From: CAYVHB01 sp964450865
Lineage (GTDB): Bacteria; Bacillota; Clostridia; Saccharofermentanales; UBA5734
Assembly (NCBI GenBank): GCA_964450865.1
Contig: CAYVHB010000005.1
Location: 1-64,000 of the forward strand
DNA: 64,000 bases
Reading direction: 5' to 3'
The notes under the pieces are model-generated. The model saw only the letters and a program-made list of their open reading frames with translations. It made no database searches and was not told the DNA's origin. The position numbers and the translations under genes are program-made. This document shows, in pieces, positions 18,920 to 28,439 of the stretch. How positions within the stretch are numbered: position 1 is the stretch's first letter; each line of letters opens with the position of its first letter.

Positions 18920-19735
18920 TCAGTGATCCGGTGCTCTCGCCTGGCGTTGCCAGCGTTGCCGGCGCAGGCGGCGGGCGGCCGGCCAGCGCCCAAGCAGGGC
19001 GGTCAACAGATCGAGGCGCCAGCGGATGACCTGGCCAGGTGGTGACGGTCGCAGGGCCGTGGCATTCTGCTCATGACGACGATACTCGGTCAGAACGGCC
19101 GGCAGGAAGCGGACCCGGCCGGCAGCCTGGGCCAGCAGGCCCAGCCAGCTGTCATGCATCGGCAGGCGGGCCGGAAAAGGCAGGGCAACGCTCAGCAATT
19201 CGCGACGGATGGCCAGACAGCAGCCGACATACGTATTGCGCAAAAAATTGCGCATCAGGCCAGGACCGCAATGGCGCAAGGCATAAAATGAGGGCGCAAT
19301 CTCCTGTCCGGCCGCATCGATCAGCCGGGCATCCGCCTGAACCAGCAGGCAGTCCGGATCAGCCAGCAAGGCCGCCTGCATCGCGGCCACCCGTCCTGGC
19401 AGCCAGCGGTCATCCTGGTCGCTGAGAAAGATAATCTCGCCCCGGCACCGGGCAAGGGCCCGGGCGAAATTGGCAACAACAAAAGCCTGGACGGTCTGAC
19501 ACCTGGCCGGGCGCATGCCGGGGTGCGCAGACGGGCCGGCCGGCGGTGCCGGGCATAGCCGGACACGGGGTTCGCGCCTGGCCAGCTCAGCCAGATAATC
19601 CAGCGTACCATCCTGCGAGCCATCATCGGCAATCACCAGCTCATCGTCCGGGCCCAGCTGCGGCAGGATCGTCGCGAGCTGTTCACGAATGTAGGGCAGG
19701 CCATTATGGACAGCCATGGCAACGGAAATTTTCAT
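18920..19735 (-). CDS. Family 2 glycosyltransferase
   Basis: 271 residues. GT-A core MKISVAMAVHNGLPYI, IADDGSQDGTL and FLSDQDDRWLPGR with the metal-binding DQDD. A Pro/Ala-rich insertion (APPAGPSAHPG) lies between them. The pattern is that of RfbF/rhamnosyltransferase-like GT2 enzymes. It lies 46 nt after the preceding glycosyltransferase and 86 nt before the WecE-type gene. Acceptor and donor cannot be read from the sequence. Confidence 0.75.
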   Translation of the reverse strand: MKISVAMAVHNGLPYIREQLATILPQLGPDDELVIADDGSQDGTLDYLAELARREPRVRLCPAPPAGPSAHPGMRPARCQTVQAFVVANFARALARCRGEIIFLSDQDDRWLPGRVAAMQAALLADPDCLLVQADARLIDAAGQEIAPSFYALRHCGPGLMRNFLRNTYVGCCLAIRRELLSVALPFPARLPMHDSWLGLLAQAAGRVRFLPAVLTEYRRHEQNATALRPSPPGQVIRWRLDLLTALLGRWPAARRLRRQRWQRQARAPDH

Positions 19736-19781
19736 GATGCCCGACCGGCCGCGTCAGCAACCAATTTTCCGGCACCGGCAT

Positions 19782-20582
19782 TCAACACCATCGAATCCCC
19801 CATTTCTGGAAATAACGCCGAATCGACCGGGCATGAATCAGGAACAGGCCAAAACGCCGGTATGAGGCACGTGACCAGCCGTGCTCCACGGTCACAGACG
19901 GCAGGCAAACCGCCCGCAGTCCCATCTGCATGGTAACCTGGCGCGTCAGGTCGGCATCCTCGGCATACAGGAAATAGCGCGGATCAAATCCGCCGGCCTG
20001 CCGGAATACCGACGTGCGAATAGCCATCAGGCAGCCAGACGCAAACTCAATATCGAATGGCTGCCGATAATCATGGTCCCGCATCGTGTGCCAATCCAGG
20101 CGACGTTTAGCGGCCGGGAAAATATCGAGGTGGTAGAAACGGATCAGTAAATCGAGCACATTCAGCTGCCGCCGGGCCAGATACTGGTTCTTTCCATGGT
20201 GATCAATAATCCGGGGCATCACGATCCCGGTATCCGGATGCGAATCAAGGTAGGAGGCCAGCTGCGGCAAGGCTGCAGCGTCGTGCAGGATAATGTCGGG
20301 ATTGATGATGATATGGTTGCGTGAATCAAGCTGCTCCAGTACCAGATTATGCGCCCGGCCAAAGCCGATATTGCACGGAGGGGATGCAAGCTGGCAGATG
20401 GCATCCGGGTACTGCTCAGCATAACGCCTGACAATGGCCAGGGTCTCGTCAGTGGATTGATTGTCAATGATATAAAGCCGCGTCGTCAGCTGGGCAGGCC
20501 AATGGCGCAGGATCGAATCCAGGGTGGACCCGATCTGCGCTGCACTGTTATAGGTTACGATGCCAAGTGACAAGTCAATCAT
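19782..20582 (-). CDS. Family 2 glycosyltransferase, WbbL-like
   Basis: 266 residues. LSLGIVTYNSAAQIGSTLDSIL, IDNQSTDETL, then GFGRAHNLVLEQ, IINPDIIL and FDPRYFLYAEDADL give the WbbL-like rhamnosyltransferase pattern with an NPD metal motif. It starts 29 nt after the PurF-like gene and is followed by another GT2. Donor dTDP-rhamnose is plausible from context only. Confidence 0.78.
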   Translation of the reverse strand: MIDLSLGIVTYNSAAQIGSTLDSILRHWPAQLTTRLYIIDNQSTDETLAIVRRYAEQYPDAICQLASPPCNIGFGRAHNLVLEQLDSRNHIIINPDIILHDAAALPQLASYLDSHPDTGIVMPRIIDHHGKNQYLARRQLNVLDLLIRFYHLDIFPAAKRRLDWHTMRDHDYRQPFDIEFASGCLMAIRTSVFRQAGGFDPRYFLYAEDADLTRQVTMQMGLRAVCLPSVTVEHGWSRASYRRFGLFLIHARSIRRYFQKWGIRWC

Positions 20583-20611
20583 AAACCAGCCTTTTTCAAC
20601 CTGCTTGCCGG

Positions 20612-22015
20612 TCAGCCCTTGCCGTTGAAGCAGTAGGTGCAGATTTTCTCCCCGGGGATGCCGATCGCTGCGATCATATCGTCCAGCCGGTTATAGCGCA
20701 GGGTCGTGAAATTGAGCTTGCGGCAGATCGCCTCGATCATTTCCTTGTAATTTTCACTTTCCGGATCGGTGTAGGATGCCAGCATCTGTTCCGCCCGGTC
20801 GCCCTCGCGCTCGGCAATAATACGCCGTGTGATCAGGTCGAGGACGGAAGTCGAGCGGGAAAAGTTGAGATAAGGACAGCTGTAGATCAACGGCGGACAG
20901 GCCGGCCGGATATGGACCTCCCGGGCGCCGCATTGGTAGAGGAACTCCGTGGTTTCACGCAATTGTGTGCCGCGGACAATCGAGTCATCGATCAGCAGCA
21001 GGCGTTTCTTGCGGATCAGGTTGTCAATCGGCACAATTTTCATGCGGGCGATCAAGTTGCGCATGGTCTGGTCACGCGGCATGAAGGAGCGCGGCCAGGT
21101 CGGGGTGTACTTGATAAATGGCCGGGAAAAAGGGATGCCGGAGGCGTTGGCGTAACCGATGGCATGGGCCGTGCCGGAGTCGGGCACACCCGCGACCTGG
21201 TCGGCCTTGATCGAATCGCGGCTGGCCATGCGAGCCCCGCAGCGATAGCGGACCTCCTCAACATTTTCGCCCTCATAGGTTGAGGTCGGATAACCGTAAT
21301 AAATATAGAGAAAGGAGCAGATCTTCATTTCAGGCAGCGGCGGACTGATCGTCTCCAGCCCATCGGCCGTCATGAAGGCAATCTCACCCGGCCCCAGTTC
21401 CTTGAGTGTGGTGTAGCCAAGATTCAGGTAGGCAAAGGATTCAAAGGACGCACAGCAGCCGCCGTCCTTGATGCCAATCACCAGCGGCGTCCGGCCCAGG
21501 CGGTCGCGGGCGGCATAAATGCCCTCCGGCGTCATGACCAGCAGGGTCAGTGAACCCTGAATCTGGGCCTGGGCGTAGCGGATGCCTTCGGGAATGCTGG
21601 CCTTCTGATTGATCAGGGACGCAACCAGCTCGGTCGGATTGATTTCGCCGCTGCTCATTTCCAGGAAATGGCTTTGCCCGCCAGCCAGGCAGTCTTCGGC
21701 CAGGCGCTTGAGATTATTGATCCGGCCCACGGTCGTGATGGCAAAACTGCCAAGGTGCGAACGGATGATCAGCGGCTGGGGTTCATTATCGGAGATACAG
21801 CCGATGCCGATCTGCCCGGACATCTGCTCAACATCCGCTTCAAATTTCGTCCGGAATGGCGAGTTCTGGATGCTGTGAATCGCCCGGCTGTAACCCTTTT
21901 CGCCATATATGGCCATGCCGCCGCAGCTGGTCCCCAGATGGGAGTGATAGTCCGTGCCGAAAAAGACGTCCGGCACACAGTCTGTCCTGGCCACGACCCC
22001 AAATAAACCGCCCAT
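20612..22015 (-). CDS. PurF-like amidophosphoribosyltransferase paralogue without the catalytic Cys
   Basis: 467 residues. The N-terminal half aligns with the Ntn glutaminase domain of PurF, and the C-terminal half carries the PRPP-binding motif LLIDDSIVRGTQ. Cys pairs near the end (CPPLIYSCPYL, ICTYCFNG) recall the iron-sulfur ligands of Bacillus-type PurF. True PurF begins Met/propeptide-Cys-Gly-Ile with Cys as the nucleophile; here the start is MGGLFGVV, so the nucleophile is Gly. GGAGG lies upstream of the ATG, so the start is well placed. It may use free ammonia, bind glutamine without hydrolysing it, or have another role. It heads the polysaccharide run rather than a purine operon. Confidence 0.75.
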   Translation of the reverse strand: MGGLFGVVARTDCVPDVFFGTDYHSHLGTSCGGMAIYGEKGYSRAIHSIQNSPFRTKFEADVEQMSGQIGIGCISDNEPQPLIIRSHLGSFAITTVGRINNLKRLAEDCLAGGQSHFLEMSSGEINPTELVASLINQKASIPEGIRYAQAQIQGSLTLLVMTPEGIYAARDRLGRTPLVIGIKDGGCCASFESFAYLNLGYTTLKELGPGEIAFMTADGLETISPPLPEMKICSFLYIYYGYPTSTYEGENVEEVRYRCGARMASRDSIKADQVAGVPDSGTAHAIGYANASGIPFSRPFIKYTPTWPRSFMPRDQTMRNLIARMKIVPIDNLIRKKRLLLIDDSIVRGTQLRETTEFLYQCGAREVHIRPACPPLIYSCPYLNFSRSTSVLDLITRRIIAEREGDRAEQMLASYTDPESENYKEMIEAICRKLNFTTLRYNRLDDMIAAIGIPGEKICTYCFNGKG

Positions 22016-22365
22016 GTCTGATTGCTACCTCCACTTCGAAGATGGATCTTCCTTGATCCGTGATGGTGTCATGTCCATGCAACTGAAAGATTACTACCGC
22101 TGTTTCCAGCGGTGCACAGCCACGCCGGCCGCGCTTCTGCCCGGCCGATGCACCCGGCTGATTGAACAAAACAGGTGTTTCGCCACAAATTATAACATTT
22201 GGCGCTTCTATTTTAACATGATTATCCACCGGGTTTACATGTATTCTGGTATATTCAGCCTTTATTGACCATTGTTTTATTTATGTTTAAAATGATAAAT
22301 GGGATTGATATAAACATATTCGGATCTGAATTCGACAGCCTGGGCAGAACGCGGAGGAACATCTG
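22016..22365. other. Divergent intergenic region between the purF-like and GGDEF-EAL genes
   Basis: 350 nt. It holds a good plus-strand promoter (22265-22293) and a TATAAT on the minus strand (22204-22199) without a clear -35. At 22143-22160 a 14-nt stretch, GGCCGATGCACCCG, is identical to part of the structured repeat of the 39.5-40.4 kb array, but no full copy is present. Confidence 0.5.
22265..22293 (+). promoter_or_regulatory. Sigma-A promoter for the GGDEF-EAL gene
   Basis: TTGACC (22265-22270), a 17-nt spacer and TAAAAT (22288-22293), 72 nt before the start codon. Confidence 0.6.
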
Positions 22366-24273
22366 ATGCGAGACTATAATCTGCTGAACATATATTCGAG
22401 GAATGTCAACTGGCGAGTCCAGCTGATCACCCTGACAATCCTGACATTCATGGTCAATCTGGCTGTCCTGCTTTCACTTTGGAGTATTGAGAAAAGAATC
22501 TTGTTCATTGCCATATTCAACGTGATTTTTACCCTGTGCGCGGTGACTATTCTACTGGCGAAAAGCAAGCTGAAAAACATCGTCTGGCTCAACCGGATCT
22601 ATTTTGCAGCGGCGTTACTGTTCAATTTCACGGTCATGGCGTTCAATGCCGCCAACAGCAACCTGGTCAATATGATTTTGCTGACCGTATTGATCAGTAC
22701 CGTCATCTTGAGCTTCAGTATCTGTTTCTTGAAAATTCTGCTTGGTATTTACGCCCTGCAGACCGTCTACTTCTGGATTCGCATGCCCTCCTTTACCATC
22801 ACGATGGGACCTGGATACTATATTTTTATTCTGGCCGTGCTGCTGTCATCATACTATGCGTTCAAGCAGATCATCGTCCTCTTTCAGCGCTATGACCGGG
22901 AGATCCGAAGCCGCGTGGAGACGACCATGGCCCAGACAGAGCAGATCCGGCAGATGGCATTGACCGATCCGCTGACCGGTGTTCCCAATCGTCAGGCCCT
23001 GATCAGCCGGCTCGATGAAATGCTGGGCAACCGGTCGGGCTTTCCGGTCATCAAGGTCTTCCTGATCGACTATGATAACTTCAAATATCTCAACAATACG
23101 TTCGGTTATGCTTTCGGCGACCAGGTCCTGCAAAAAATAACGGCAACAGTGGCCGGCAGCAGGCAGCCTGAGCTCGAGATTTTTGCCCGCACGGGTGGCA
23201 ACAGCTTCGCCTTCATCCTGACCCGAGACTGGCCCTGTGATCAGTTTGTTAATTGGATACGGAGCCATTTACGCCGGATGATCGTCAATAATATCGAGAT
23301 CAATCTCAGCTGCAGCATCGGCGTCGCCCTCGCTGGACCAGACCTGTCCGCCGATCGGGCCGAAGCCTTGCTGAAGAACGCTGAGATTGCCTTGTATAAT
23401 GCCAAGGAACACGGCCAGAACCTGCTGACCGAGTATTCACTGCAAATAGCCGATGAACTGAACGAGCGACTGAAACTGACTGGCGAATTTGAAACGGCAT
23501 TGCAGCAAGGTGAGTTCTGCCTGGTTTACCAGCCCATCCTGCGCGGTTCTGATTCAGCGATTGTCGGCTTTGAGGCGCTGGCCCGCTGGCACTCGCCCAA
23601 ATATGGGGCGATCGCGCCGCTTGATTTTATCAATCACGCGGAGAAAACCGGCTTTATCCAGCAGCTGGGCTATTTCATCCTGCGCTCCGCCTGTCAGTTT
23701 GCAACGGCCATCAACGAGAATCGGGCGGATCACGACCGGCTGACCGTGTCGGTCAATCTGTCGGCCGTGCAGCTGCTCAGCCTGGGCTCCGAGCAGCGTC
23801 TGCTGGAACTGATTCATGAATTTGCGGTGCCGCGCGGCTCCCTGGCCATCGAGATCACCGAGACTGCCTTCATGAATGATCGCAGTACGATTAGCGAGAA
23901 ACTGAAAACACTGCATGATCAGGGTATCACCGTGGCTCTTGATGACTTTGGCACCGGCTATTCATCGCTGAGCTACCTGGCCAATCTGCCGGTCGATCGT
24001 CTGAAAATTGACAAATCATTCATTGATCCGCTGACCAATCGGCAGCGGGAATATGAGGTCGTGCGTCTGATCCTCGAAATTGCCCATCTTTTTCATATGG
24101 AATGCGTGGCCGAGGGAGTCGAAAATATGGAACAGTATCTGTTGCTGCGGGCGCTGGGTTGTCACTATATTCAGGGATTTTATATCAGTGAACCCATGAC
24201 CGGCGACGAAGTGCGCCAGCTTCTGGCTTCCGGCGAGACAAACCGCATCCGGATTCCGGTCAAGCTGCCCTGA
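22366..24273 (+). CDS. Membrane GGDEF-EAL protein, degenerate GGDEF and intact EAL
   Basis: 635 residues with GGAGG 8 nt before the ATG. About six N-terminal membrane helices (residues 20-175) are followed by a short linker, a GGDEF domain and an EAL domain. The cyclase signature is GGNSF (in ARTGGNSFAF) instead of GGDEF, so diguanylate cyclase activity is probably lost, though GTP may still bind. The EAL domain keeps FEALARW, VNLSA, ITETAFM, DDFGTGYSSL, KIDKSFI and CVAEGVE, which include the metal and catalytic residues, so it is likely an active c-di-GMP phosphodiesterase. It is monocistronic with its own promoter. The N-terminal helices resemble a membrane sensor of unknown ligand. Confidence 0.88.
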   Translation: MRDYNLLNIYSRNVNWRVQLITLTILTFMVNLAVLLSLWSIEKRILFIAIFNVIFTLCAVTILLAKSKLKNIVWLNRIYFAAALLFNFTVMAFNAANSNLVNMILLTVLISTVILSFSICFLKILLGIYALQTVYFWIRMPSFTITMGPGYYIFILAVLLSSYYAFKQIIVLFQRYDREIRSRVETTMAQTEQIRQMALTDPLTGVPNRQALISRLDEMLGNRSGFPVIKVFLIDYDNFKYLNNTFGYAFGDQVLQKITATVAGSRQPELEIFARTGGNSFAFILTRDWPCDQFVNWIRSHLRRMIVNNIEINLSCSIGVALAGPDLSADRAEALLKNAEIALYNAKEHGQNLLTEYSLQIADELNERLKLTGEFETALQQGEFCLVYQPILRGSDSAIVGFEALARWHSPKYGAIAPLDFINHAEKTGFIQQLGYFILRSACQFATAINENRADHDRLTVSVNLSAVQLLSLGSEQRLLELIHEFAVPRGSLAIEITETAFMNDRSTISEKLKTLHDQGITVALDDFGTGYSSLSYLANLPVDRLKIDKSFIDPLTNRQREYEVVRLILEIAHLFHMECVAEGVENMEQYLLLRALGCHYIQGFYISEPMTGDEVRQLLASGETNRIRIPVKLP

Positions 24274-24322
24274 GGAGCGCCGCACGGGCTGGCACGACAC
24301 GGCATTTTTATACTCAGGATAC

Positions 24323-25507
24323 TCAGGCGCCAGTCGAATAGCTGATCAGCCAGTAGAGCAGGACAAGAATGAGAATCACGAGGATAATGGCAATGGCAAC
24401 CCGGACCGGGCTGAGCGGATAGGTGCCATGGACCCGGCCCGTCTGGCCATTGACCAGGTAGCGGTAGGTCCGGCCCCGGAACCGGAAACTCGAAATCCAG
24501 ATGGGCAACAGGATGTGCTTGAAAGTGATATCGTCATAGGCTGTGCTCAGATGGGTCAGGCGCAGTTCATCGGCGTGGACCTGGGCGCGGATGCCACTGT
24601 CAATGGCCCGGGCCATTTTTTGTTGCGCCTGGCCAAAGCCTTCTTTCAACGATACCTGATAGCTTTTGGCCGCAAAGCCCGAGAGAAATCCCGGCTGGTA
24701 TGGCAACAGCTCGGCCAGATTGAAAGGCTCGATCCGTTGCAGCATCTTCTCCTCCAGACTGGTTTCAGCCTGGACCAGCACGTCGTCGAAATGCTCCAGA
24801 TAGCGGCCGCTGACCGGGAACCAGCGGGTTTTCTGGACCTGGCGGGTGCGCAGCACCGAACGGCCGTTCTCAACCACGGTATAATTTTCCGATACCAGGT
24901 AATGTTCGCCAGCCATGCCGGCATAATCACTGGTCGTCAGCGCATCATAGGTCCAATAGGGCAGATAGATGCCCTGGAAACGGTCCGGCTGATGTTCGGT
25001 GTGGACCGCCTTCGGAGCCAGGATCCGTCGCCCCAGCCATTTTTTAAAAAGAGCTGCCGCCTGCTGGCGGTCAATATGAAAGGGTACGACAGCCTCCGGA
25101 TGAATGCCGGGCGCGTCCGTGACATCGGTGACCTGGGTTGAGCCGCAAAAAGCGCAGCGCGTCGAAATGGCAAATTTCTCAAGGATCGTTGTCGCGCCAC
25201 AGCCGTTACATTGCGCCACGCGATTCTCTGTGTACCAGGCCCGCCCGTCAATGTGCTCGGCACTGGCGAAATCATATTCGACGATGTTCTCCTGGCTCAG
25301 GGGCGGTACAGGCTGCAGGCTGCCGCAGCTCTCACAGCGCAGCTGCTGGGTGGCCGGATCAAAGAGCATATGATCACCGCACTGGCGGCATTTAAAAGTG
25401 GCATGATCCTCAGCCCGGGCCGGTACATCCGGGGCCGGGGCGCCCGGCGATTGCTGATCCACTGGATTCTGTCCGTATTCCGGACGATCTGGCTGTTCGA
25501 CTGTCAT
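24323..25507 (-). CDS. Zinc-ribbon protein with C-terminal membrane anchor
   Basis: 394 residues. TFIIB-type ribbon FKCRQCG...RCESCG near residue 45, and a second CxxC pair NGCGA...CAFCGS. A conserved domain with FQGIYLPYWTYDA and TRWFPVSGRY follows, ending in one hydrophobic helix (AIAIILVILILVLLYWL). Proteins of this build are common in Firmicutes but uncharacterised. Start at 25507 (MTVEQ) has GGGGA upstream. I cannot assign a function. Confidence 0.65.
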   Translation of the reverse strand: MTVEQPDRPEYGQNPVDQQSPGAPAPDVPARAEDHATFKCRQCGDHMLFDPATQQLRCESCGSLQPVPPLSQENIVEYDFASAEHIDGRAWYTENRVAQCNGCGATTILEKFAISTRCAFCGSTQVTDVTDAPGIHPEAVVPFHIDRQQAAALFKKWLGRRILAPKAVHTEHQPDRFQGIYLPYWTYDALTTSDYAGMAGEHYLVSENYTVVENGRSVLRTRQVQKTRWFPVSGRYLEHFDDVLVQAETSLEEKMLQRIEPFNLAELLPYQPGFLSGFAAKSYQVSLKEGFGQAQQKMARAIDSGIRAQVHADELRLTHLSTAYDDITFKHILLPIWISSFRFRGRTYRYLVNGQTGRVHGTYPLSPVRVAIAIILVILILVLLYWLISYSTGA

Positions 25508-25678
25508 GTTTGTCCCCGCTTCCCTGGCTGCCAAAACGTAAATTCACCTGATTGTGGGGTCCTGAGTACAAGCCCTGAGGCGCACCCGGCAAGCGTAAAG
25601 GTAACGATGCGGTCTCCGGTCGGTATCCGGAGGCCGACATACCGGATCCTACCCGCATTTGACAGGCACGCTGGCTTT

Positions 25679-27064
25679 TCAGATGCGTTTTAAAATGCTG
25701 CGGGCTGCGATCACGCCGCTGGCGCCAGCCTGCGACAGGCCGCGGGTAATCCCGGCCCCGTCACCGACAGCGTACAGATTGGGGAATTCCGTCTCAAGTT
25801 CGTTCGAGAGGTGCAGACGCGAGCTGTAGAACTTGACCTCAACCCCATACAGCAACGTGTCGTGATTGGCTGTGCCGGGAGCCAGCTTGTCCAGGGTTTC
25901 AATCATTTCGATGACGTTGTCGAGATGGCGCTTGGGTAAGACCAGGCTCAGGTCGCCGGGCGTGGCATCGAGGGTCGGCTTGACAAAGCTTTGGGCCAGG
26001 CGATGGGCATTGGTCCGCCGTCCGTTGATCAGGTCGCCAAAACGCTGGACCAGCACACCACCGCCGAGCATGTTGGACAGCGAGGCAATGCGCTTGCCGT
26101 ACTGGTAGGGCTCTCGGAACGGCGAGGTGAATTTGTTGCTGACCAGCAGGGCAAAATTGGTGTTCTCGCTGCGCAAGGCCGGATCCGTGTAGCTATGCCC
26201 ATTCACCGTAATAATGCCATCCGTGTTTTCCGTGACGACATAGCCATAGGGATTCATGCAGAAGGTGCGCACCGGGTCTTTGTATTGCTTGGTCCGGTAG
26301 TGCAGCTTGGCCTCATAGACAGCGTCGGTAATCTCCTTGAAGACGATCGCCGGCAATTCGACCCGGATACCAATGTCGACCTGGTTATTGATCATTTCCA
26401 GCTTCAGGCGGTGACATTGCTGGCTGAACCACTCGGCACCGGAGCGTCCGGGAGCGACCACCAGGTAGCGGCAGGTCATGGGACCGCGACTGGTCTCCAG
26501 GGTATACCCGCTGCCATTGTCCGGATTGAAGGTATGGACCTGGGTCTGGCAGAGCAGCTCCAGCCTGTCGCGCAGATAGGCGGCCTGGGCGGTCAGGATC
26601 TCACGGTTGCGCTCCGTACCCAGATGCTTGCAGCGGGCATCCATCAGATGCAGGTCAAAACCGATCGCCCGCCGCCGGATCAGGTCAGCAGCTGGCGTAT
26701 AGGTCGAGAAGGCCTCCTGCGTGGCGCCGAACTGCTGCTTGACCGAGTCAACATAATCAATCAGGCTGAGCACCTGGTCATCCGGCAGATAATCATTCAG
26801 CCAGCCGCCGAACTGGGTCGTGAAGTTGAATTTACCATCCGAGAAAGCGCCAGCGCCACCAAAGCCGCGCATGATCGCACAATACTTGCAGTTGACACAT
26901 GAATCGGTCTGCCTGGCAACGATCGGGCAGCTGCGCCGTTCGATCTCCGTACCTTGCTCAAGCAGGGCCACCTTCAATTCCGGCCGGCTGGTCACCAGTT
27001 CATAACCGGTGAAAATCCCGGCCAGGCCGGCTCCAATAATAATCACATCGTAATCCCGGCTCAT
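25679..27064 (-). CDS. FAD-dependent oxidoreductase of uncharacterised dehydrogenase family
   Basis: 461 residues. FAD-binding VIIIGAGLAGIFTGYEL at the N-terminus and a second FAD contact YAVGDGAGITRGLSQAGASG at the C-terminus. A Cys cluster DSCVNCKYCAIMRG lies near residue 75, followed by GGAGAFSDGKFN. This is the build of the widespread COG2509-type dehydrogenases, whose substrate is not established. Start at 27064 has TGGAGG about 10 nt upstream. It is separated by about 65 nt from the DUF975 gene upstream on the same strand. Confidence 0.75.
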   Translation of the reverse strand: MSRDYDVIIIGAGLAGIFTGYELVTSRPELKVALLEQGTEIERRSCPIVARQTDSCVNCKYCAIMRGFGGAGAFSDGKFNFTTQFGGWLNDYLPDDQVLSLIDYVDSVKQQFGATQEAFSTYTPAADLIRRRAIGFDLHLMDARCKHLGTERNREILTAQAAYLRDRLELLCQTQVHTFNPDNGSGYTLETSRGPMTCRYLVVAPGRSGAEWFSQQCHRLKLEMINNQVDIGIRVELPAIVFKEITDAVYEAKLHYRTKQYKDPVRTFCMNPYGYVVTENTDGIITVNGHSYTDPALRSENTNFALLVSNKFTSPFREPYQYGKRIASLSNMLGGGVLVQRFGDLINGRRTNAHRLAQSFVKPTLDATPGDLSLVLPKRHLDNVIEMIETLDKLAPGTANHDTLLYGVEVKFYSSRLHLSNELETEFPNLYAVGDGAGITRGLSQAGASGVIAARSILKRI

Positions 27065-27131
27065 ACAGTAGCGCCTCCAGTTATTTTGATGATGCAATGC
27101 CCAGGATCCTGGAAAATTCCAGGCCAGTTTT

Positions 27132-28211
27132 CTACCGGTGCACCTCAGGATATCTTGTTGACTGGCTGATATTACTGGCTATCATCGGTTGGCCCATGGG
27201 GCGGCTGGGGGTATCAGCCGGCGGAATGATGACGCGATCTGACTGGTCTGGCGGCTGGTTATGATTCATGGGAGGCTGGGGGGCATCTGCTGGCAGGACC
27301 CGCGTATAACCGAAGTCCTCCATGGTGGCCAGCTGCTGCTGCACGGCATTGGCCCGCAGCACGGCATACAGCTCGGCCTGCGTGGCCATGTAATAGGGAA
27401 CAACAAAGATCACACCGATACAGCAGGCCAGGAAACCGGCGATCCACCAGCCGATAAAAGACAGATCCAGGACGAAAATCTCGAATTTCTGGCCCCGGGT
27501 CATCTCGATTGACAGCTTGAGGGCGCGACGATAGCCGATCCGCGGATTATCTGCCAGAATCCACGGTGTCAGCCGGTAGGCATACTGCTTGATGATCACC
27601 GGAATCATGAGTGCCGCGCCCAGCAGCGACAGGAGCGAAGCCAGCAGGATCGTGCCCATGCCGGCCAGCTGTGCGGTCAACTGCTCATCGAGCTGCAGCC
27701 CCTGGGTGATCCAGATCTGCACCGACTCCATACTGAAAATGAAAGTCAGGACAGCGCTGGCCATGATCAGCAGGGTGGGCAGCAAAGACCACAGAAAGAG
27801 CCAGAGATTCATCCAGAGCATACCGCCGACAGTCGGCAGCCAGTCACCATTGCGGAACAGACTGAATATCTGGCCCAGGGATGGTACGCCGGCTGCTTCC
27901 CGGCTGCGTGAATACCAGCGATACCCGCCGACCTGGATGACCGGGGCAATGAAAATCGCATACAGCAGGCCGATAATCGAGACAATCGCGATCGCGATTA
28001 AAATGAGCTGAAACCAGGTGCTCAGGAAAATCGACTGCCATTCAAATGAACCGTTGCTGAAGCGGTCCATGCTCTGCTCATCAAACGGGAATGTAAAGCC
28101 CGGCCGACCACCGGCCAGCATCGAAACAACCAGCGAAACAGCAAAAGCAGTCCAGTATTTGCTGCGCAGATGATTTTTGGCATTATTCTTCAGGTCAAGG
28201 CGTGTCCACAT
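27132..28211 (-). CDS. DUF975-family integral membrane protein
   Basis: 359 residues with AGGAGG 8 nt before the ATG at 28211. The N-terminus TRLDLKNNAKNHLRSKYWTAF is characteristic of the DUF975 family. Several membrane helices follow, with GGYRWYSRSREA between helices and a hydrophilic Pro/Gln-rich C-terminus. Function is unknown. It is divergent from argJ, with 228 nt between the two starts. Confidence 0.75.
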   Translation of the reverse strand: MWTRLDLKNNAKNHLRSKYWTAFAVSLVVSMLAGGRPGFTFPFDEQSMDRFSNGSFEWQSIFLSTWFQLILIAIAIVSIIGLLYAIFIAPVIQVGGYRWYSRSREAAGVPSLGQIFSLFRNGDWLPTVGGMLWMNLWLFLWSLLPTLLIMASAVLTFIFSMESVQIWITQGLQLDEQLTAQLAGMGTILLASLLSLLGAALMIPVIIKQYAYRLTPWILADNPRIGYRRALKLSIEMTRGQKFEIFVLDLSFIGWWIAGFLACCIGVIFVVPYYMATQAELYAVLRANAVQQQLATMEDFGYTRVLPADAPQPPMNHNQPPDQSDRVIIPPADTPSRPMGQPMIASNISQSTRYPEVHR

Positions 28212-28439
28212 GGTTAAAACCTCCTGTTCGCCTTGATTATAACGCAAAGGCCGTGACAAATACACCATATGTCGCCAATCCCGATTCAAGGAAGGTTTGT
28301 TGCGGCGCAGGCAGCCAGACGTCTGCCCGGCAGCGGATCAGCGACATTTGACTTGCAGGGGCCGCGGTTTGGTGATACTTTATTTTTATTCAATAGCGGC
28401 CGGGCAGTTTTGCCGGCAGACTGGACTGGAGTGGAGTGC

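Noticed and set aside
22016..22365. Purine riboswitch before the purF-like gene
   Set aside because: No conserved purine-riboswitch loops or three-way junction could be found.
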